Counted from the stretch's first letter, positions 17,149-27,027 are shown. The stretch is DNA of 36,913 nucleotides from Magnetococcales bacterium (GCA_015232825.1 JADFYY010000009.1:1-36913); one strand, 5' to 3'. The notes: generated by a model not told the origin, from the letters alone. Numbers and translations are program-made.

Positions 17149-17172
17149 TCACTCCTACCCGTATTACTCCGC

Positions 17173-19170
17173 TCAGAACGACTCGAACTCATCATCCGAA
17201 TTGGCAGGAGCTGGCAAGGCCTTGGGTTGACTTCCCTTACTGGCAACCACGGCATGAGACCTAGCGACCGGTCGGCCTGTGGCGTGTTGTTCACCTGTTT
17301 TGAAAAACGCCATGCTCTCTTGCAAACGGGTGGCATGATTGAGCAATTCATCCGCTGTGGCGGACATCTCCTCACTGGCCCCGGCATTGCGTTGAATGAC
17401 CTGATCCAGTTGTTGAATGGCTGAATTGACCTGACCACCTCCTTGGTTCTGCTCAAGACTGGAAGAAGCGATCTCCTGTACCAATGCAGCGGTTCGCTGA
17501 ATGTCTGGAACCAATTTTTGCATGATCTGCCCAGTCTTCTCTGCCACCTCCACGCTGGAGGCGGAAAGACTACTGATCTCACCAGCCGCATTCTGGCTAC
17601 GTTCCGCCAATTTGCGCACCTCAGCGGCCACAACCGCAAACCCTTTGCCATGCTCCCCAGCCCGCGCGGCCTCAATGGCGGCATTCAAGGCCAATAAATT
17701 GGTCTGCCGCGCAATCTCTTCAATGATGGAAATCTTTTTAGCGATCTCCTTCATGGCTTCCACAGCCTCTTGCACCGACTGCCCTCCTTCCTGGGCATCA
17801 CGAGCGGCCTGAGAGGCGATTTTCTCTGTGGTCTGGGCGTTTTCCATGTTTTGTTGAATATTGGACGCCATCTGTTCCATGGCGGAAGAGGTCTCCTCAA
17901 TGGAGGCAGCCTGCTCGGTCGCACCCTCCGAAAGGGCGCGTGCATTCTCAGACAACTCCTGGCTACCATTGGCCACGCTATTGGCCGCTATCGTCACCTC
18001 CTCCACCACCCCCTTCAACCGCAACACCATATCGGTGAGTGCCATTGACAAACGTCCCGCTTCATCCTTTCTGCCAGGATCACAGTCGCAAGCCTGACTC
18101 AAATCCCCACGGGCCACTGTCTCGGCATAAACCAAACTGGTAAGAATCGGTTTGGTAATGGAACGGGTCACAAAAGCCGCCAACAATAACCCCAAGACAA
18201 TGGCGATAACCGAAATCAGAATCACCACCTCACGCACTTGACGGGCCCGACTCACCATCTTCTCTTCCGACAGGATGTGTTCCTTGGTGACGACGTTCAT
18301 GTCGTGAAACAGCTTTTTCACGTCCGCCAAATGGAGTTGGGTTTCTTCGGAAAAAATTTTCTCGGATTGAACTTTACCCGCCAAATTTTTTCTAGCCCGA
18401 TCCTGCATTTTGGCCAACCCCCCACGCACCTTCCCCAAGGCTGGCACCACCTGTTCCTGATACAGCTTGGCGGCAGACGACGGATTGCCAGCCACGAGGG
18501 CCGCCTTGATCCCATCCCCGGCCTGATGCAGTAATCGATGTTCTGGTTCGATCTGATCAAGCAAACTGGCCAGTTCCGCATCGGACGCACGCATCTTTTT
18601 GCCATCGTCCCCATACATGAATTTCCCCAGGCCGCATTTGGTGGGGTCGAGCTGCACGGTCAAGTCCTTTTGTGACTGCAAAATGGCATCCTGCACCTTG
18701 CCAGACCAGACCAAATGATCCACTTCTCGCTGGGTAAGAAATTCAGGAAGGCCAGGGTCGGCCCGATGAAACACCTTGCTGATCTGACTAGCCGTCGCGT
18801 GTAATTTCTTGTGTGGCTCTTCTACTGAGGCCAACAAAGGCTTTAAATCTGGCACCAAGGTCTCGGCCTGTTTCCGACCATCGCCATAATACCATTTACC
18901 AAACGCGCACTGGGTGTGATCCAACTGCACCCCGATCTCGGTGATTTTTTCGTCGTTGATGAAGGCACTCACCTTGTTGGCCCAGTTCAGATGATCCACT
19001 TCGCGTTGCAGCAACTCGCCACGCAATTGATTGCCAGCCACCACTTCCAGGCCATCGGTCACCATGTTGGTAATGCCATGCAAAGACCACCCGCCCACCC
19101 CGACCAACAGCAGAAGCACCACACCAATCCCTGTTAGAATCTTCTTGCCCAGACTCAAATTATTCCACAT
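17173..19170 (-). CDS. methyl-accepting chemotaxis protein with tandem CZB domains
   Basis: A 665-residue receptor; ATG 19170 lies a good distance behind AAGAGGGGG (the track begins at a GTG three codons earlier). TM1 is at about 10-30 and TM2 at about 315-335. Between them are two copies of the zinc-binding CZB motif: H60-x-x-W, C88, H120, H124 and H152-x-x-W, C179, H211, H215. A HAMP domain and the MCP signalling hairpin ('[42 protein letters not shown]') follow. Usually CZB sits in the cytoplasm at the C-terminus; here both copies should face the periplasm. Zinc or oxidant sensing is the likely role. No CheR-tether pentapeptide is seen. Confidence 0.93.
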   Translation of the reverse strand: MWNNLSLGKKILTGIGVVLLLLVGVGGWSLHGITNMVTDGLEVVAGNQLRGELLQREVDHLNWANKVSAFINDEKITEIGVQLDHTQCAFGKWYYGDGRKQAETLVPDLKPLLASVEEPHKKLHATASQISKVFHRADPGLPEFLTQREVDHLVWSGKVQDAILQSQKDLTVQLDPTKCGLGKFMYGDDGKKMRASDAELASLLDQIEPEHRLLHQAGDGIKAALVAGNPSSAAKLYQEQVVPALGKVRGGLAKMQDRARKNLAGKVQSEKIFSEETQLHLADVKKLFHDMNVVTKEHILSEEKMVSRARQVREVVILISVIAIVLGLLLAAFVTRSITKPILTSLVYAETVARGDLSQACDCDPGRKDEAGRLSMALTDMVLRLKGVVEEVTIAANSVANGSQELSENARALSEGATEQAASIEETSSAMEQMASNIQQNMENAQTTEKIASQAARDAQEGGQSVQEAVEAMKEIAKKISIIEEIARQTNLLALNAAIEAARAGEHGKGFAVVAAEVRKLAERSQNAAGEISSLSASSVEVAEKTGQIMQKLVPDIQRTAALVQEIASSSLEQNQGGGQVNSAIQQLDQVIQRNAGASEEMSATADELLNHATRLQESMAFFKTGEQHATGRPVARSHAVVASKGSQPKALPAPANSDDEFESF

Positions 19171-19185
19171 ATTCAACACCCCCTC

Positions 19186-20121
19186 TTAGGTCAATTTATA
19201 AGCAAAAGGATCTGGCGCGGTAAAGGCCGCTGCCAGATAACTCACAGAATTGGGATTCTGTTTGCTCACCAAACCGCTGGTAGCCGATCCTGACAAAGTA
19301 GCCATGGTTTCCGGGGTGAAAAGATGCAACAAAATTTCCACCGGACCCAAAGCACAGGCGGTGATACCCGTTTTTTCCTTATAGGCCAACAACCCTTTAG
19401 CATCCCCTGCCTGAATCCGTTCCCACGCTCCCCTATCCAACTGCTGGATGCGCTCTGTCGTTTTTTCATCCTGGGGAAACGGAAGATACCCAAAATTGGG
19501 TCCGTAATGGGTAAAATCCCCAGAGACAACCAACAAGGTATCGTCTGTCAACAAAGGACGAACCCCGGCAGCCCCCTTTGCAAACCCCGCATCGTCCATT
19601 CGGCCCACCAGAATGGGTACCAATTGCCAACCAGGGGTTAAGGCCACTTGCAACCAGGGAAGTTGCATCTCAATGGAATGTTCTCTTCGGTCTGCGCCAG
19701 GAATCCTTCTGGCCACTTGTTGAGCGGATAATGACTCAATCGCCTCCAGATCCAAAGGAATCTCACCCAAAGGGGTAGCAAAATGGGTGGTATCTGGCAA
19801 AGCGAGACCCGCGAATCCTCCCTGATGGGATGGCCCCACCACCACCACCCGTTTAAAACTCTTTCCCTGCACCTGTTTGAAACCCAAAGCCGCTGTTGGC
19901 CCACTGTAAGAATATCCCGCATGAGGAACCAACAAAGCGCGAACCGTACCCGTAGCCGGAACAGGTTTGGCTTCCTTGAGTTGTTGATCCACATAGCCAC
20001 GCAGTTTTTCGGGGTTGTCAGGATACCACCCCCCTTGCATCGCCGCAAGACGCACCCGTTTTTCCATTGCAGGGGACGAATCGGCCTTGACCACTCCCGG
20101 ATAGGATAACCAAAACATCAT
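19186..20121 (-). CDS. amrB: AmmeMemoRadiSam system protein B (Memo-like)
   Basis: A 311-residue Memo/AmrB protein. The conserved metal-site and pocket residues appear in 'VPHAGYSYSGPTA', 'VVGPSHQGG', 'VVSGDFTHYG' and 'GITACALGPVEILL'. The N-terminus is short and odd (a hydrophobic stretch of about 10 residues, then KADSS); an in-frame stop lies directly before ATGATG, so no longer signal peptide is available in this frame. Memo proteins are fold relatives of extradiol dioxygenases and bind redox metals. The usual partners, AMMECR1 and the radical SAM protein, are not in the window. The gene sits 15 bases upstream of the chemoreceptor gene. Confidence 0.9.
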   Translation of the reverse strand: MMFWLSYPGVVKADSSPAMEKRVRLAAMQGGWYPDNPEKLRGYVDQQLKEAKPVPATGTVRALLVPHAGYSYSGPTAALGFKQVQGKSFKRVVVVGPSHQGGFAGLALPDTTHFATPLGEIPLDLEAIESLSAQQVARRIPGADRREHSIEMQLPWLQVALTPGWQLVPILVGRMDDAGFAKGAAGVRPLLTDDTLLVVSGDFTHYGPNFGYLPFPQDEKTTERIQQLDRGAWERIQAGDAKGLLAYKEKTGITACALGPVEILLHLFTPETMATLSGSATSGLVSKQNPNSVSYLAAAFTAPDPFAYKLT

Positions 20122-20436
20122 CTACACCCAGAATAATAAAAATTTCTCATAACAGTACCACGCCAGAAAGTGGGTAGCATTAAAATAAACATTCATTCAC
20201 AACACTGTTTGCGGAATAACGCCCATCCTTTAGAGATATTTTTGCATATTAGAACCAAAGCGGCGAATCAGCAAGGTTCCATTATGGGGGCTATAAGTGG
20301 ACAGTGGAAAATCATTTGCACCTCAGCTCACGTTAACAGTTGAAACGTAAGATAGAGTCTATATACTGTTTCTTGGCTGCAAGAATTAAGAGTATAATAA
20401 AAATACATTATCCACTCAAGCAGAAGGATTGAAACC
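20122..20436. other. 315-base intergenic region
   Basis: Lies between the divergent Memo-like and Uma2 genes. Besides the promoter at 20340-20367 I see no gene, RNA or clear repeat. A second TATAAT at about 20393 has a poorly spaced -35. Confidence 0.5.
20340..20367 (+). promoter_or_regulatory. probable sigma70 promoter of the Uma2 gene
   Basis: TTGAAA, 16 bases, TATACT, about 70 bases upstream of the start codon. Confidence 0.5.
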
Positions 20437-21039
20437 ATGGCTTTGCAAGTGATTCACACCACAATAACCGAAGAAGACTACTTGCAAGGAGAACTTGAGA
20501 GTGAGGTGAGGCATGAATATGTTGATGGGTATGTTTATGCGATGACAGGAGGAACAGACAATCATGCCACAATATCTGGTAATATTTTTAGTGAAATCCG
20601 TAACTTTTTGAAAGGCAAAAAATGCAAAGCATTTAATGCTGAAATGAAAGTTAGAACCTCTAAAACCAGTTTTCGTTATCCAGATATGATGGTTGTATGT
20701 GACGAAACCTCAAAAAATAATCTTTACAAGGAGTGTCCTGTTATTGTCGTTGAGGTTATTTCTGGTTCCTCAAGGCGAATTGACACCATCACAAAGAAAC
20801 GAGAATATCTCAACATCCCAACCCTCAAAGAGTATGTTTTGATTGAACAAAACATTGCAGTTGTTGAGGTATTCAGAAAAGACAATGATTGGAATTCAGA
20901 CCGCTATATTCTTGGAGATGAAGTGTGTTTCACTTCGATTGGATTAACTCTTTCAGTAGAGGAAATCTATGATCGGGTTGATAATGAGGATATACAAGAA
21001 TATCTGAGAAAAAAGGGAGGGGAACAAGAAACGGGTTAA
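20437..21039 (+). CDS. Uma2-family (DUF820) PD-(D/E)XK nuclease-like protein
   Basis: A 200-residue protein with the family layout: 'EEDYLQGELESEVRHEYVDG', 'MTGGTDNHATISGNI', then the catalytic core with D in 'RYPDMMVVCDE', E in 'VIVVEVISGSSRRID' and K in 'KKREYL'. AGAAGGA precedes the ATG. Uma2 proteins are abundant in cyanobacteria and other environmental bacteria, often in mobile contexts; the biological role is unsettled. It is markedly AT-richer than its neighbours, stands alone, and has its own promoter and terminator, all consistent with a gene acquired by transfer. Confidence 0.9.
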   Translation: MALQVIHTTITEEDYLQGELESEVRHEYVDGYVYAMTGGTDNHATISGNIFSEIRNFLKGKKCKAFNAEMKVRTSKTSFRYPDMMVVCDETSKNNLYKECPVIVVEVISGSSRRIDTITKKREYLNIPTLKEYVLIEQNIAVVEVFRKDNDWNSDRYILGDEVCFTSIGLTLSVEEIYDRVDNEDIQEYLRKKGGEQETG

Positions 21040-21053
21040 TCCCGTTTTTTTAT
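21029..21053 (+). terminator. intrinsic terminator of the Uma2 gene
   Basis: AAACGGG-TTAAT-CCCGTTT followed by T-rich sequence. The loop contains the stop codon of the gene. Confidence 0.75.
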
Positions 21054-21094
21054 ATTGCACGGACCCACTCTCCTCAATGGATTGAAAAAGGGCT

Positions 21095-21352
21095 CTACTG
21101 CCGCATAGAAGAGAGACACGAAGTGTCTAGCAAAGGAACCGCTGGACGAAACAGCCAATTGATCTCTGTGGCTGAAAGAGTTTCCGAACCATGCAGGTTT
21201 CTGCACAATTCTTGACGCTCATGTTCCAATAATTTGAGGGTGTGATGAAGGGCGTTAATCCGCTCTTCATTGGCTTCAAGCATGGCCATGGCATGAATAC
21301 CATGATTCGTCAACCGAATTGACTGGGAATCTTGACGAGAAATAGCGGGCAT
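21095..21352 (-). CDS. unknown 85-residue protein
   Basis: ATG 21352 is preceded by TGGAGGATG at good spacing. The middle ('LEANEERINALHHTLKLLEHERQELCRNL') is a likely coiled-coil helix. No membrane segment. It lies downstream of the Sel1-repeat gene on the same strand with a 152-base gap. Not recognised. Confidence 0.55.
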   Translation of the reverse strand: MPAISRQDSQSIRLTNHGIHAMAMLEANEERINALHHTLKLLEHERQELCRNLHGSETLSATEINWLFRPAVPLLDTSCLSSMRQ

Positions 21353-21504
21353 TGTGACATCCTCCAGGCAAAAGCCTCCCTGACAAGGCGTCAGTTATGG
21401 CGTGATAGGAATGGTTTGCAGGAGACATGTAAGCAAGATTAACGCCACAATTCAGAGCCTGTTTAATGACCATCTTGAATCAGCGGATGATACATACAGC
21501 GTGT

Positions 21505-22422
21505 TCAACGCACCATAGGTTTCCAATGACGCGCCTGGGATTGGGCTTGAGCAATCTGCACTGGATTCATCCCCTCAGCAAGATAACCACGTTGCTCAAT
21601 AGCAAAGGCATTCCCTTGATCTGCGGCCAGTTCCATCCACATGTAAGCCTGGACATGATCCTGTTGCACCCCCTTGCCCAAAGCGAACATAGAACCCAAG
21701 GTCTGCTGCGCCACATCATTCCCCTGTTCGGCGGCCAAACGGCACCACTTGGCCGCTTCCCGGTCATCCTTTTCCACACCTTTGCCCTCACTGTACATCA
21801 TACCCAAATGATATTGGGCCACAGCCAATCCTTGTACCGCCGCCTGCCGAAACCATGTCACCGCCGATTTGGAGTCTTTGGACGCGCCCTCACCCGCTTC
21901 AAACATCAATCCCAGATTAAACTGAGCCTGAGCCAACCCCTGCTCAGCGGCCAAGCGTAGCCACTTCAATGCCTTCTGGTCATCCTTGGGCAGACCTTTA
22001 CCCTTGCGATACATCATCCCCAAATGGGACTGAGCATGGGCATTGCCCTGCTCTGCAGCCAAACGGAACCATTTCAATGACTCCTTGGGATCCGCTGGCA
22101 CCAGTTTACCCACATCATGAATGACACCCAAATTATATTGAGCATGTGAGGATCCCTTCTCAGCGGCCATACGAAACCACTTCACTGCCTGAGGGCCATT
22201 CTTCGGCACCCCTTTGCCTTGGTAATACATCATGCCAAGACTCTGCTGGGCCACAACATTGCCTTGGTCTGCCGCAAGACGATACCATTTCAAGGCCTCC
22301 TTCTCATCCTTGGCAATTCCGACATCTCCCTTGAAATACAAGGTGGCCAGTTGATTCTGGGCGTTTGCATCGCCCCCGTCGGCAGCGCGACGAATTTTTG
22401 CCAATTCTTTCTCAGTCATCAT
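21505..22422 (-). CDS. Sel1-like repeat protein
   Basis: A 305-residue protein, chosen start ATG 22422 behind AGAGGA; the track's GTG at 22464 overlaps typA and has no site. About seven 36-residue Sel1-like repeats of the pattern 'A.KW.RLAAEQG...AQ..LG.MY..GKGV' fill residues 10-290. Such alpha-solenoids are protein-binding scaffolds. No signal peptide, so probably cytoplasmic, unlike many exported Sel1 proteins. It follows typA by 28 bases and may be co-transcribed with it. Confidence 0.9.
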   Translation of the reverse strand: MMTEKELAKIRRAADGGDANAQNQLATLYFKGDVGIAKDEKEALKWYRLAADQGNVVAQQSLGMMYYQGKGVPKNGPQAVKWFRMAAEKGSSHAQYNLGVIHDVGKLVPADPKESLKWFRLAAEQGNAHAQSHLGMMYRKGKGLPKDDQKALKWLRLAAEQGLAQAQFNLGLMFEAGEGASKDSKSAVTWFRQAAVQGLAVAQYHLGMMYSEGKGVEKDDREAAKWCRLAAEQGNDVAQQTLGSMFALGKGVQQDHVQAYMWMELAADQGNAFAIEQRGYLAEGMNPVQIAQAQSQARHWKPMVR

Positions 22423-22450
22423 CCCATCATCCTCTGTGCTTAGGCTGTAC

Positions 22451-24274
22451 CTACCCACTGACACCGCCCCGTGAGGTTTTTTTCCGTTCGTGTTCCTTGA
22501 GCTGTTTCTTGCGCATGCGCAGACTCTTGGGGGTCACCTCAACCAACTCGTCCTCGTTGATAAACTCCAAACACTGTTCCAAAGAGTAGTTCAACGCCGG
22601 GGTCAACATAATCGCATCGTCCGAACCAGAAGCACGAATATTGGTCAACTGCTTGCCCTTCATCGGGTTGACAACAAGATCCTGATTGCGACTATTGATG
22701 CCAACAATCATCCCCTCATAGACCGGCACGCCTGGACCAACAAACAAACGTCCCCGCTCCTGCAAATTCCACAAGGCAAAAGCCACGGTCTTGCCCACAT
22801 CCATGGCAATCAACACCCCGTTGCGACGTCCGCCAAGACTGGCGTTGGTCAAAGGGCCATATTCATGAAAAATCCGTGAGATAAGACCGGTTCCAGAGGT
22901 CATGGTACGAAATTCAGTCTGAAAACCAATCAATCCACGCGCTGGAATGATGTAATCCAAACGAACACGCCCTCTCCCATCCGGCACCATATCCTTCAAG
23001 TCGCCACGCCGCGCACCCAAAGCCTCCATTGCCGCCCCTTGATGGGTCTCTTCCACATCCACGGTCAAAAACTCATAAGGCTCCAAGGTTACGCCATCGA
23101 TGGTACGCACGATTACTTCAGGACGCGAAACGCCCAGCTCATACCCCTCGCGACGCATATTCTCAATCAAGATGGAAAGATGCAACTCTCCCCGTCCAGA
23201 GACCCGAAAACGGTCACTGTTGTCGGTCTCTTCCACCCGCAGGGCGACGTTGTGTTCCAACTCTTTAAACAATCGCTCTCGCAATTGCCGACTGGTGACA
23301 TATTTGCCCTCCAGTCCTGCCATGGGAGAGTCGTTAACCTGAAAAGTCATGCTGACCGTTGGTTGATCCACTGCCAAGGCTGGCAATGCCTCCACATGGT
23401 CCATATGACAAAGCGTATCCGAAATCCCCAACCCCTCAATACCGGTGAAAGCGATAATCTCGCCAGCACGGGCAAACAACACCTCAATGCGCTCCAGCCC
23501 AAGAAAGCTGAAAATCTTGATCATTTTCGAGTTGCGCCTGCGGCCATCTGGAGAGACCACCGTCACCAGACCGTTGGCCACAGCCGTACCCCGCTCGACC
23601 CGGCCTATGCCGATGATGCCAACATAGTTGTTGTAATCCAGAGCCGACACCCGCATACGAAACGGACCCTCTAGGTCCACTTTGGGAGGTGGGGTTTGAT
23701 CCACGATGGTTTCAAACAAAACCTCCATATCCCGACCTTTGACATCGGGTTGACGAGAGGCCCATCCTTCCAAGGCAGAGGCATAAACCACTGGAAAATC
23801 CAGTTGTTCATCCGTGGCTCCCAGGCGATCAAACAGCTCAAAGGTTTGATCCAACACCCACAAAGGCCGCGCCCCATCGCGATCCACCTTGTTAACAACG
23901 ACAATAGGTCTAAACCCCATATCAAAAGCTTTTCGGGTAACAAAACGGGTCTGAGGCATGGGACCATCAACCGCATCCACCAACAGAAGCACCGAATCCA
24001 CCATGGAAAGCACCCGTTCCACCTCACCGCCGAAATCGGCGTGTCCAGGCGTATCGACAATATTGATTCGATATTCCCGCCACTGAATGGCGGTATTTTT
24101 GGCCAGGATGGTAATTCCCCGCTCCTTCTCCAAATCATTGGAGTCCATCACCCGTTCCTGCACATCCCCACGCTGAGCGAGCGTACCGGATTGTTGCAGC
24201 AATTTATCGACCAACGTGGTTTTGCCATGGTCCACGTGGGCGATGATGGCGATGTTACGCAAAAGATCAAGCAC
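22451..24274 (-). CDS. typA: TypA/BipA ribosome-associated GTPase
   Basis: A 607-residue translational GTPase of exact family length, starting at GTG 24274 behind AAGGAA. G-motifs are intact: 'AHVDHGKTT', 'DTPGHADF' and 'NKVDRDGA'. EF-G-like domains II, III and V follow, then the BipA C-terminal domain ('[12 protein letters not shown]', '[13 protein letters not shown]'). It binds 70S ribosomes and supports ribosome assembly and stress or cold growth. Confidence 0.98.
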   Translation of the reverse strand: MLDLLRNIAIIAHVDHGKTTLVDKLLQQSGTLAQRGDVQERVMDSNDLEKERGITILAKNTAIQWREYRINIVDTPGHADFGGEVERVLSMVDSVLLLVDAVDGPMPQTRFVTRKAFDMGFRPIVVVNKVDRDGARPLWVLDQTFELFDRLGATDEQLDFPVVYASALEGWASRQPDVKGRDMEVLFETIVDQTPPPKVDLEGPFRMRVSALDYNNYVGIIGIGRVERGTAVANGLVTVVSPDGRRRNSKMIKIFSFLGLERIEVLFARAGEIIAFTGIEGLGISDTLCHMDHVEALPALAVDQPTVSMTFQVNDSPMAGLEGKYVTSRQLRERLFKELEHNVALRVEETDNSDRFRVSGRGELHLSILIENMRREGYELGVSRPEVIVRTIDGVTLEPYEFLTVDVEETHQGAAMEALGARRGDLKDMVPDGRGRVRLDYIIPARGLIGFQTEFRTMTSGTGLISRIFHEYGPLTNASLGGRRNGVLIAMDVGKTVAFALWNLQERGRLFVGPGVPVYEGMIVGINSRNQDLVVNPMKGKQLTNIRASGSDDAIMLTPALNYSLEQCLEFINEDELVEVTPKSLRMRKKQLKEHERKKTSRGGVSG

Positions 24275-24299
24275 AATAATAGTTCCTTAAGTATTTCGG

Positions 24300-24728
24300 T
24301 TATTTCTTTTTTTTCTTTCTGGGTGGCGGCGTTTTTGCCGTCACGGGAGGCGACACAGGAGTCGCAACACGGGGTTCTGGCGGACGCGCTTCTGGTGGAC
24401 GCGCCATCGGCACACCGGATCCCAACAATCCAGCACGCAAGGTTTCCGAGAGTTCGCGTTCCCGCTCCAGGGTTGTGGAGAGCTGCATCCGCAACATGGC
24501 GGACTGGTTCTCCTTTCGTCCCAACAGGGTAAAGAGTGCGCGTACCAAGTTGGTAATCGGGATACTGCCATCCACTAAAACGGCATTGGCCTCTTCCAGA
24601 TAACGCCGCATGGCCTCCTCGGCCACACCAGCCATCCAGGCCGCCTCAGGCAAGGAACAATCGGGAAGCTCCTCAAACCGGGCCGAATCAAAACGATTGG
24701 GAGTTGCATCAGTGAGTAAGCGTTTCAT
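24300..24728 (-). CDS. unknown 142-residue protein with basic tail
   Basis: The N-terminal part ('LPEAAWMAGVAEEAMRRYLE') may form a helix-turn-helix. A helical middle follows, then a proline-rich tail ending in KKKKK. Nucleic-acid or ribosome binding is possible from the charge alone. It ends 25 bases before typA and probably shares its transcript. The start at ATG 24728 has only a weak ribosome site. Not recognised. Confidence 0.65.
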   Translation of the reverse strand: MKRLLTDATPNRFDSARFEELPDCSLPEAAWMAGVAEEAMRRYLEEANAVLVDGSIPITNLVRALFTLLGRKENQSAMLRMQLSTTLERERELSETLRAGLLGSGVPMARPPEARPPEPRVATPVSPPVTAKTPPPRKKKKK

Positions 24729-24878
24729 GCGAGGGATGCCTGACGACTAAGAGAGCCAACATAAGAGTTCTTCTCGAATAGAAGAGTCAATCCTACATAT
24801 TGACAGATTCTCAAGCGATTGAGAAGGAATTTAACGCAAAAGCTTGGCAAGAGATTCAAAATAATAATTGACCAACCA

Positions 24879-25802
24879 TCACTCTGAGCGCAAACAGGCC
24901 ACCAAGGCCTTTGACAAGCCACGCAGCAATTGAAAATAAAGATCTGGGCCTTCACTCATCGCGGCTCCCAGTGGATCCAATACGCCAATGCGGATTCCTT
25001 GACCGGCTGCCACGGTTTCGGCCAAACGGGCTGAAAATTGCGGTTCAGTGAACAGACAGACCGCTTTGCTGGCAACAATCCGTTTGCCAATCTCTTCGAT
25101 ACGCCGCACACTCGGTGGAAGGTCGGGATTCACCATGACAGACCCGGAACTTCCCAAGCCATAACGACGCTCAAAATACTGATAAGCATCATGAAAAACA
25201 ATATAGTGTCGATCCCGTACCGGGGTCAACTCCCGGCGCAGTTGTTGATCCATCTCCTCCAGACGCTGCGACAAAAGGGAGGCGTTTTCCGAATATTTGC
25301 CCGCATTCGCCGGATCCACCTTGCCAAGTACCCTGGCCATGGCCTTTCCCATAATCCCAGCATTGACTGGATCCAACCACATATGAGGATCCATGGGGCC
25401 ATGAGTCTCATGGTCATGATGATCCTCCTCCTCTTTTTCCCATGCTCCCCCTTCACGAATCGGCAAACGGGTCAATCCCTCTACCTCCAGTATAGCCACC
25501 TTGTTGGCTGCAGTGGCCAGATTTTCCAAAGGGCGCACCAAAAAGGTTTCCAGAGTGGGACCGCCCCAGAAAATCACCTTGGCCTTGGCCAGCAAACGGG
25601 CATCTGAAGGGCGCAGTGTGTAGGTATGTTCTGAAGCACTGCCCTGGATCAACAACCCTGGACTCCCCAGGTTCCCCATCACCGCTGCAGCCAGCGAGTG
25701 CAATGGCTTGATGGAGACCACCACCTCCAACGCCCAAACCCGCCCAGGAAACAAGAGCAACCCCCCAATTAAAAACATACCCAAAACAGATGATTGCTTC
25801 AT
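24879..25802 (-). CDS. znuA: zinc ABC transporter substrate-binding protein
   Basis: A 307-residue cluster A-I binding protein. The signal peptide ends VWA at about residue 24. Zinc ligands expected for ZnuA are visible in 'SASEHTYTLRPSD', 'DPHMWLDP' and 'VFHDAYQYF', and the typical 'FTEPQF' is present. A short acidic and His-rich loop ('EEEDHHDHETHG') sits before the second ligand, as in zinc-specific members. The permease and ATPase genes (znuB, znuC) are not in this window. Its ATG overlaps the stop of the upstream gene (ATGA). Confidence 0.93.
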   Translation of the reverse strand: MKQSSVLGMFLIGGLLLFPGRVWALEVVVSIKPLHSLAAAVMGNLGSPGLLIQGSASEHTYTLRPSDARLLAKAKVIFWGGPTLETFLVRPLENLATAANKVAILEVEGLTRLPIREGGAWEKEEEDHHDHETHGPMDPHMWLDPVNAGIMGKAMARVLGKVDPANAGKYSENASLLSQRLEEMDQQLRRELTPVRDRHYIVFHDAYQYFERRYGLGSSGSVMVNPDLPPSVRRIEEIGKRIVASKAVCLFTEPQFSARLAETVAAGQGIRIGVLDPLGAAMSEGPDLYFQLLRGLSKALVACLRSE

Positions 25803-26809
25803 GGTTCCACCAAAGAAGAGAGTGGAAAGGTTGCTTTGAACCGTTTTTCCTTGCCATCTGGGGTCTTGGCCAATAAGTTGAGCTTGGCTCGTTCCCCATC
25901 CTTGCCTTTGGTTGTCCAGGAGCCATCACCAGAAATCGTCACCCAGGGAGCCTCCACCCGCACGCTTTTGATACGAACAGTGCCACCATTATCCGCCTCG
26001 ACCTGCATCAAGACGCGCTCAAAATCCAGCGGCTCCTGTTTTTTGGGATCTTTGCCTGCAAAACGCAACAAATCGCCCAAGGCCGGAACCCGCGCCGCTG
26101 CATGCTGCAAACCCGGCGCGTGGACTCCAGTGGCATTCCAAGCAACATGGGTCAAAATCGGCGATCCCTTACCATCTCGCGCCAACACTTCACCAGATCC
26201 CTCCAGGCGATTGCCTCGCCATCCCTGACCAAACACCTTGCTCGCTAAAGCCTGCCCCTTCTCTCGATTGCCAGAGGCCTGCATCTGATCAAACCCCATA
26301 GCACCAATCAAAGGCAAAGCCACTGAATTAAAGCGATACGGCATACTCTCCAGACGCAATTTGGCGGTCTCAACACGCCACTCCCCCCCCTCATTCTGTT
26401 GAAAACGGACATTCTCGACCCACCCTTCTGGGATGGTCGCCTTCTGCAAATCCAATTGAATCCGCGAACCATCCAAAAGCAAATCCGCCTCTGCGAGGTT
26501 CAGCTCCTTAATATGCATATCCCTCAAAATCTTAGACAACGCTGGGTTCCATGGCGCGATGGTCTTAAAAATCCATTCTGGATCTCCTTGGGCTTGACTC
26601 AAAACCAATTGCCCGGCCAGAGGTTGCAAGCGATGCAGGGTGATCTTGCCCTTGGCCTTGAAATCCGCCCGATCAATATTCACATACTGACTCAACAACT
26701 CCCGCACAGGCTGTGAGGCCGAGGTCTCCGCCGCAAAAACCGGCGTCAGATGAAAAAACATCACAACCGCACAACCCAAAAAACAGGATTTCAGCAAAGA
26801 ACCCCCCAT
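25799..26809 (-). CDS. exported AsmA-like protein, function unknown
   Basis: A 336-residue protein from ATG 26809, where a signal peptide starts ('GCAVVMFFHLTPVFA'); the track's start at 26917 runs back into the antitoxin gene in another frame. The mature part is strand-rich with repeating units ('LNLAEADLLLDGSRIQLDLQKA', 'VRIKSVRVEAPWVTISGDGSW') that resemble AsmA/TamB-type repeats, which act in outer-membrane lipid homeostasis. The similarity is structural impression only. The start overlaps the antitoxin stop (TAATG) and the stop overlaps the znuA start (ATGA). Confidence 0.75.
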   Translation of the reverse strand: MGGSLLKSCFLGCAVVMFFHLTPVFAAETSASQPVRELLSQYVNIDRADFKAKGKITLHRLQPLAGQLVLSQAQGDPEWIFKTIAPWNPALSKILRDMHIKELNLAEADLLLDGSRIQLDLQKATIPEGWVENVRFQQNEGGEWRVETAKLRLESMPYRFNSVALPLIGAMGFDQMQASGNREKGQALASKVFGQGWRGNRLEGSGEVLARDGKGSPILTHVAWNATGVHAPGLQHAAARVPALGDLLRFAGKDPKKQEPLDFERVLMQVEADNGGTVRIKSVRVEAPWVTISGDGSWTTKGKDGERAKLNLLAKTPDGKEKRFKATFPLSSLVEP

Positions 26810-27027
26810 TATTGCAAACTTTTGTCGTTTAAACCAAAAAACTGTTTCACGACCTCTTGCGAGGGGAAACCGCGATAAACTTTGGACGCAAAGGAGACTA
26901 CCGCTTGATTTGAACATCGCTCAGATTCCTGAAGATCGTCTATAATTGCATCTATATCATAATTAAAACGAGATGCATGCTCATCACGATATTTATGTAT
27001 CTCTTCCACAATCGGATCGTTCCACAT
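26809..27027 (-). CDS. probable antitoxin of PIN-domain toxin
   Basis: A 72-residue acidic protein ('MWNDPIVEEIHKYRDEHASR', then 'DIDAIIDDLQESE'). It overlaps the PIN gene by 35 bases and follows it directly. Proteins starting this way sit next to VapC-like PIN genes in many genomes (recollection). It lacks an obvious DNA-binding domain. The antitoxin role is inferred from position. Confidence 0.7.
   Translation of the reverse strand: MWNDPIVEEIHKYRDEHASRFNYDIDAIIDDLQESERCSNQAVVSFASKVYRGFPSQEVVKQFFGLNDKSLQ

Noticed and set aside
21276-21473. 65-codon minus-strand ORF
   Set aside because: Overlaps the start of the 85-codon gene, which has the better ribosome site; no motif.
23696-24532. 278-codon plus-strand ORF over typA
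   Set aside because: Antisense shadow of typA; no ribosome site or recognisable motif.
24808-24825. TTCTCAA-GCGA-TTGAGAA hairpin downstream of znuA
   Set aside because: Perfect 7-bp stem but no T-run on the minus strand, so not supported as a terminator.
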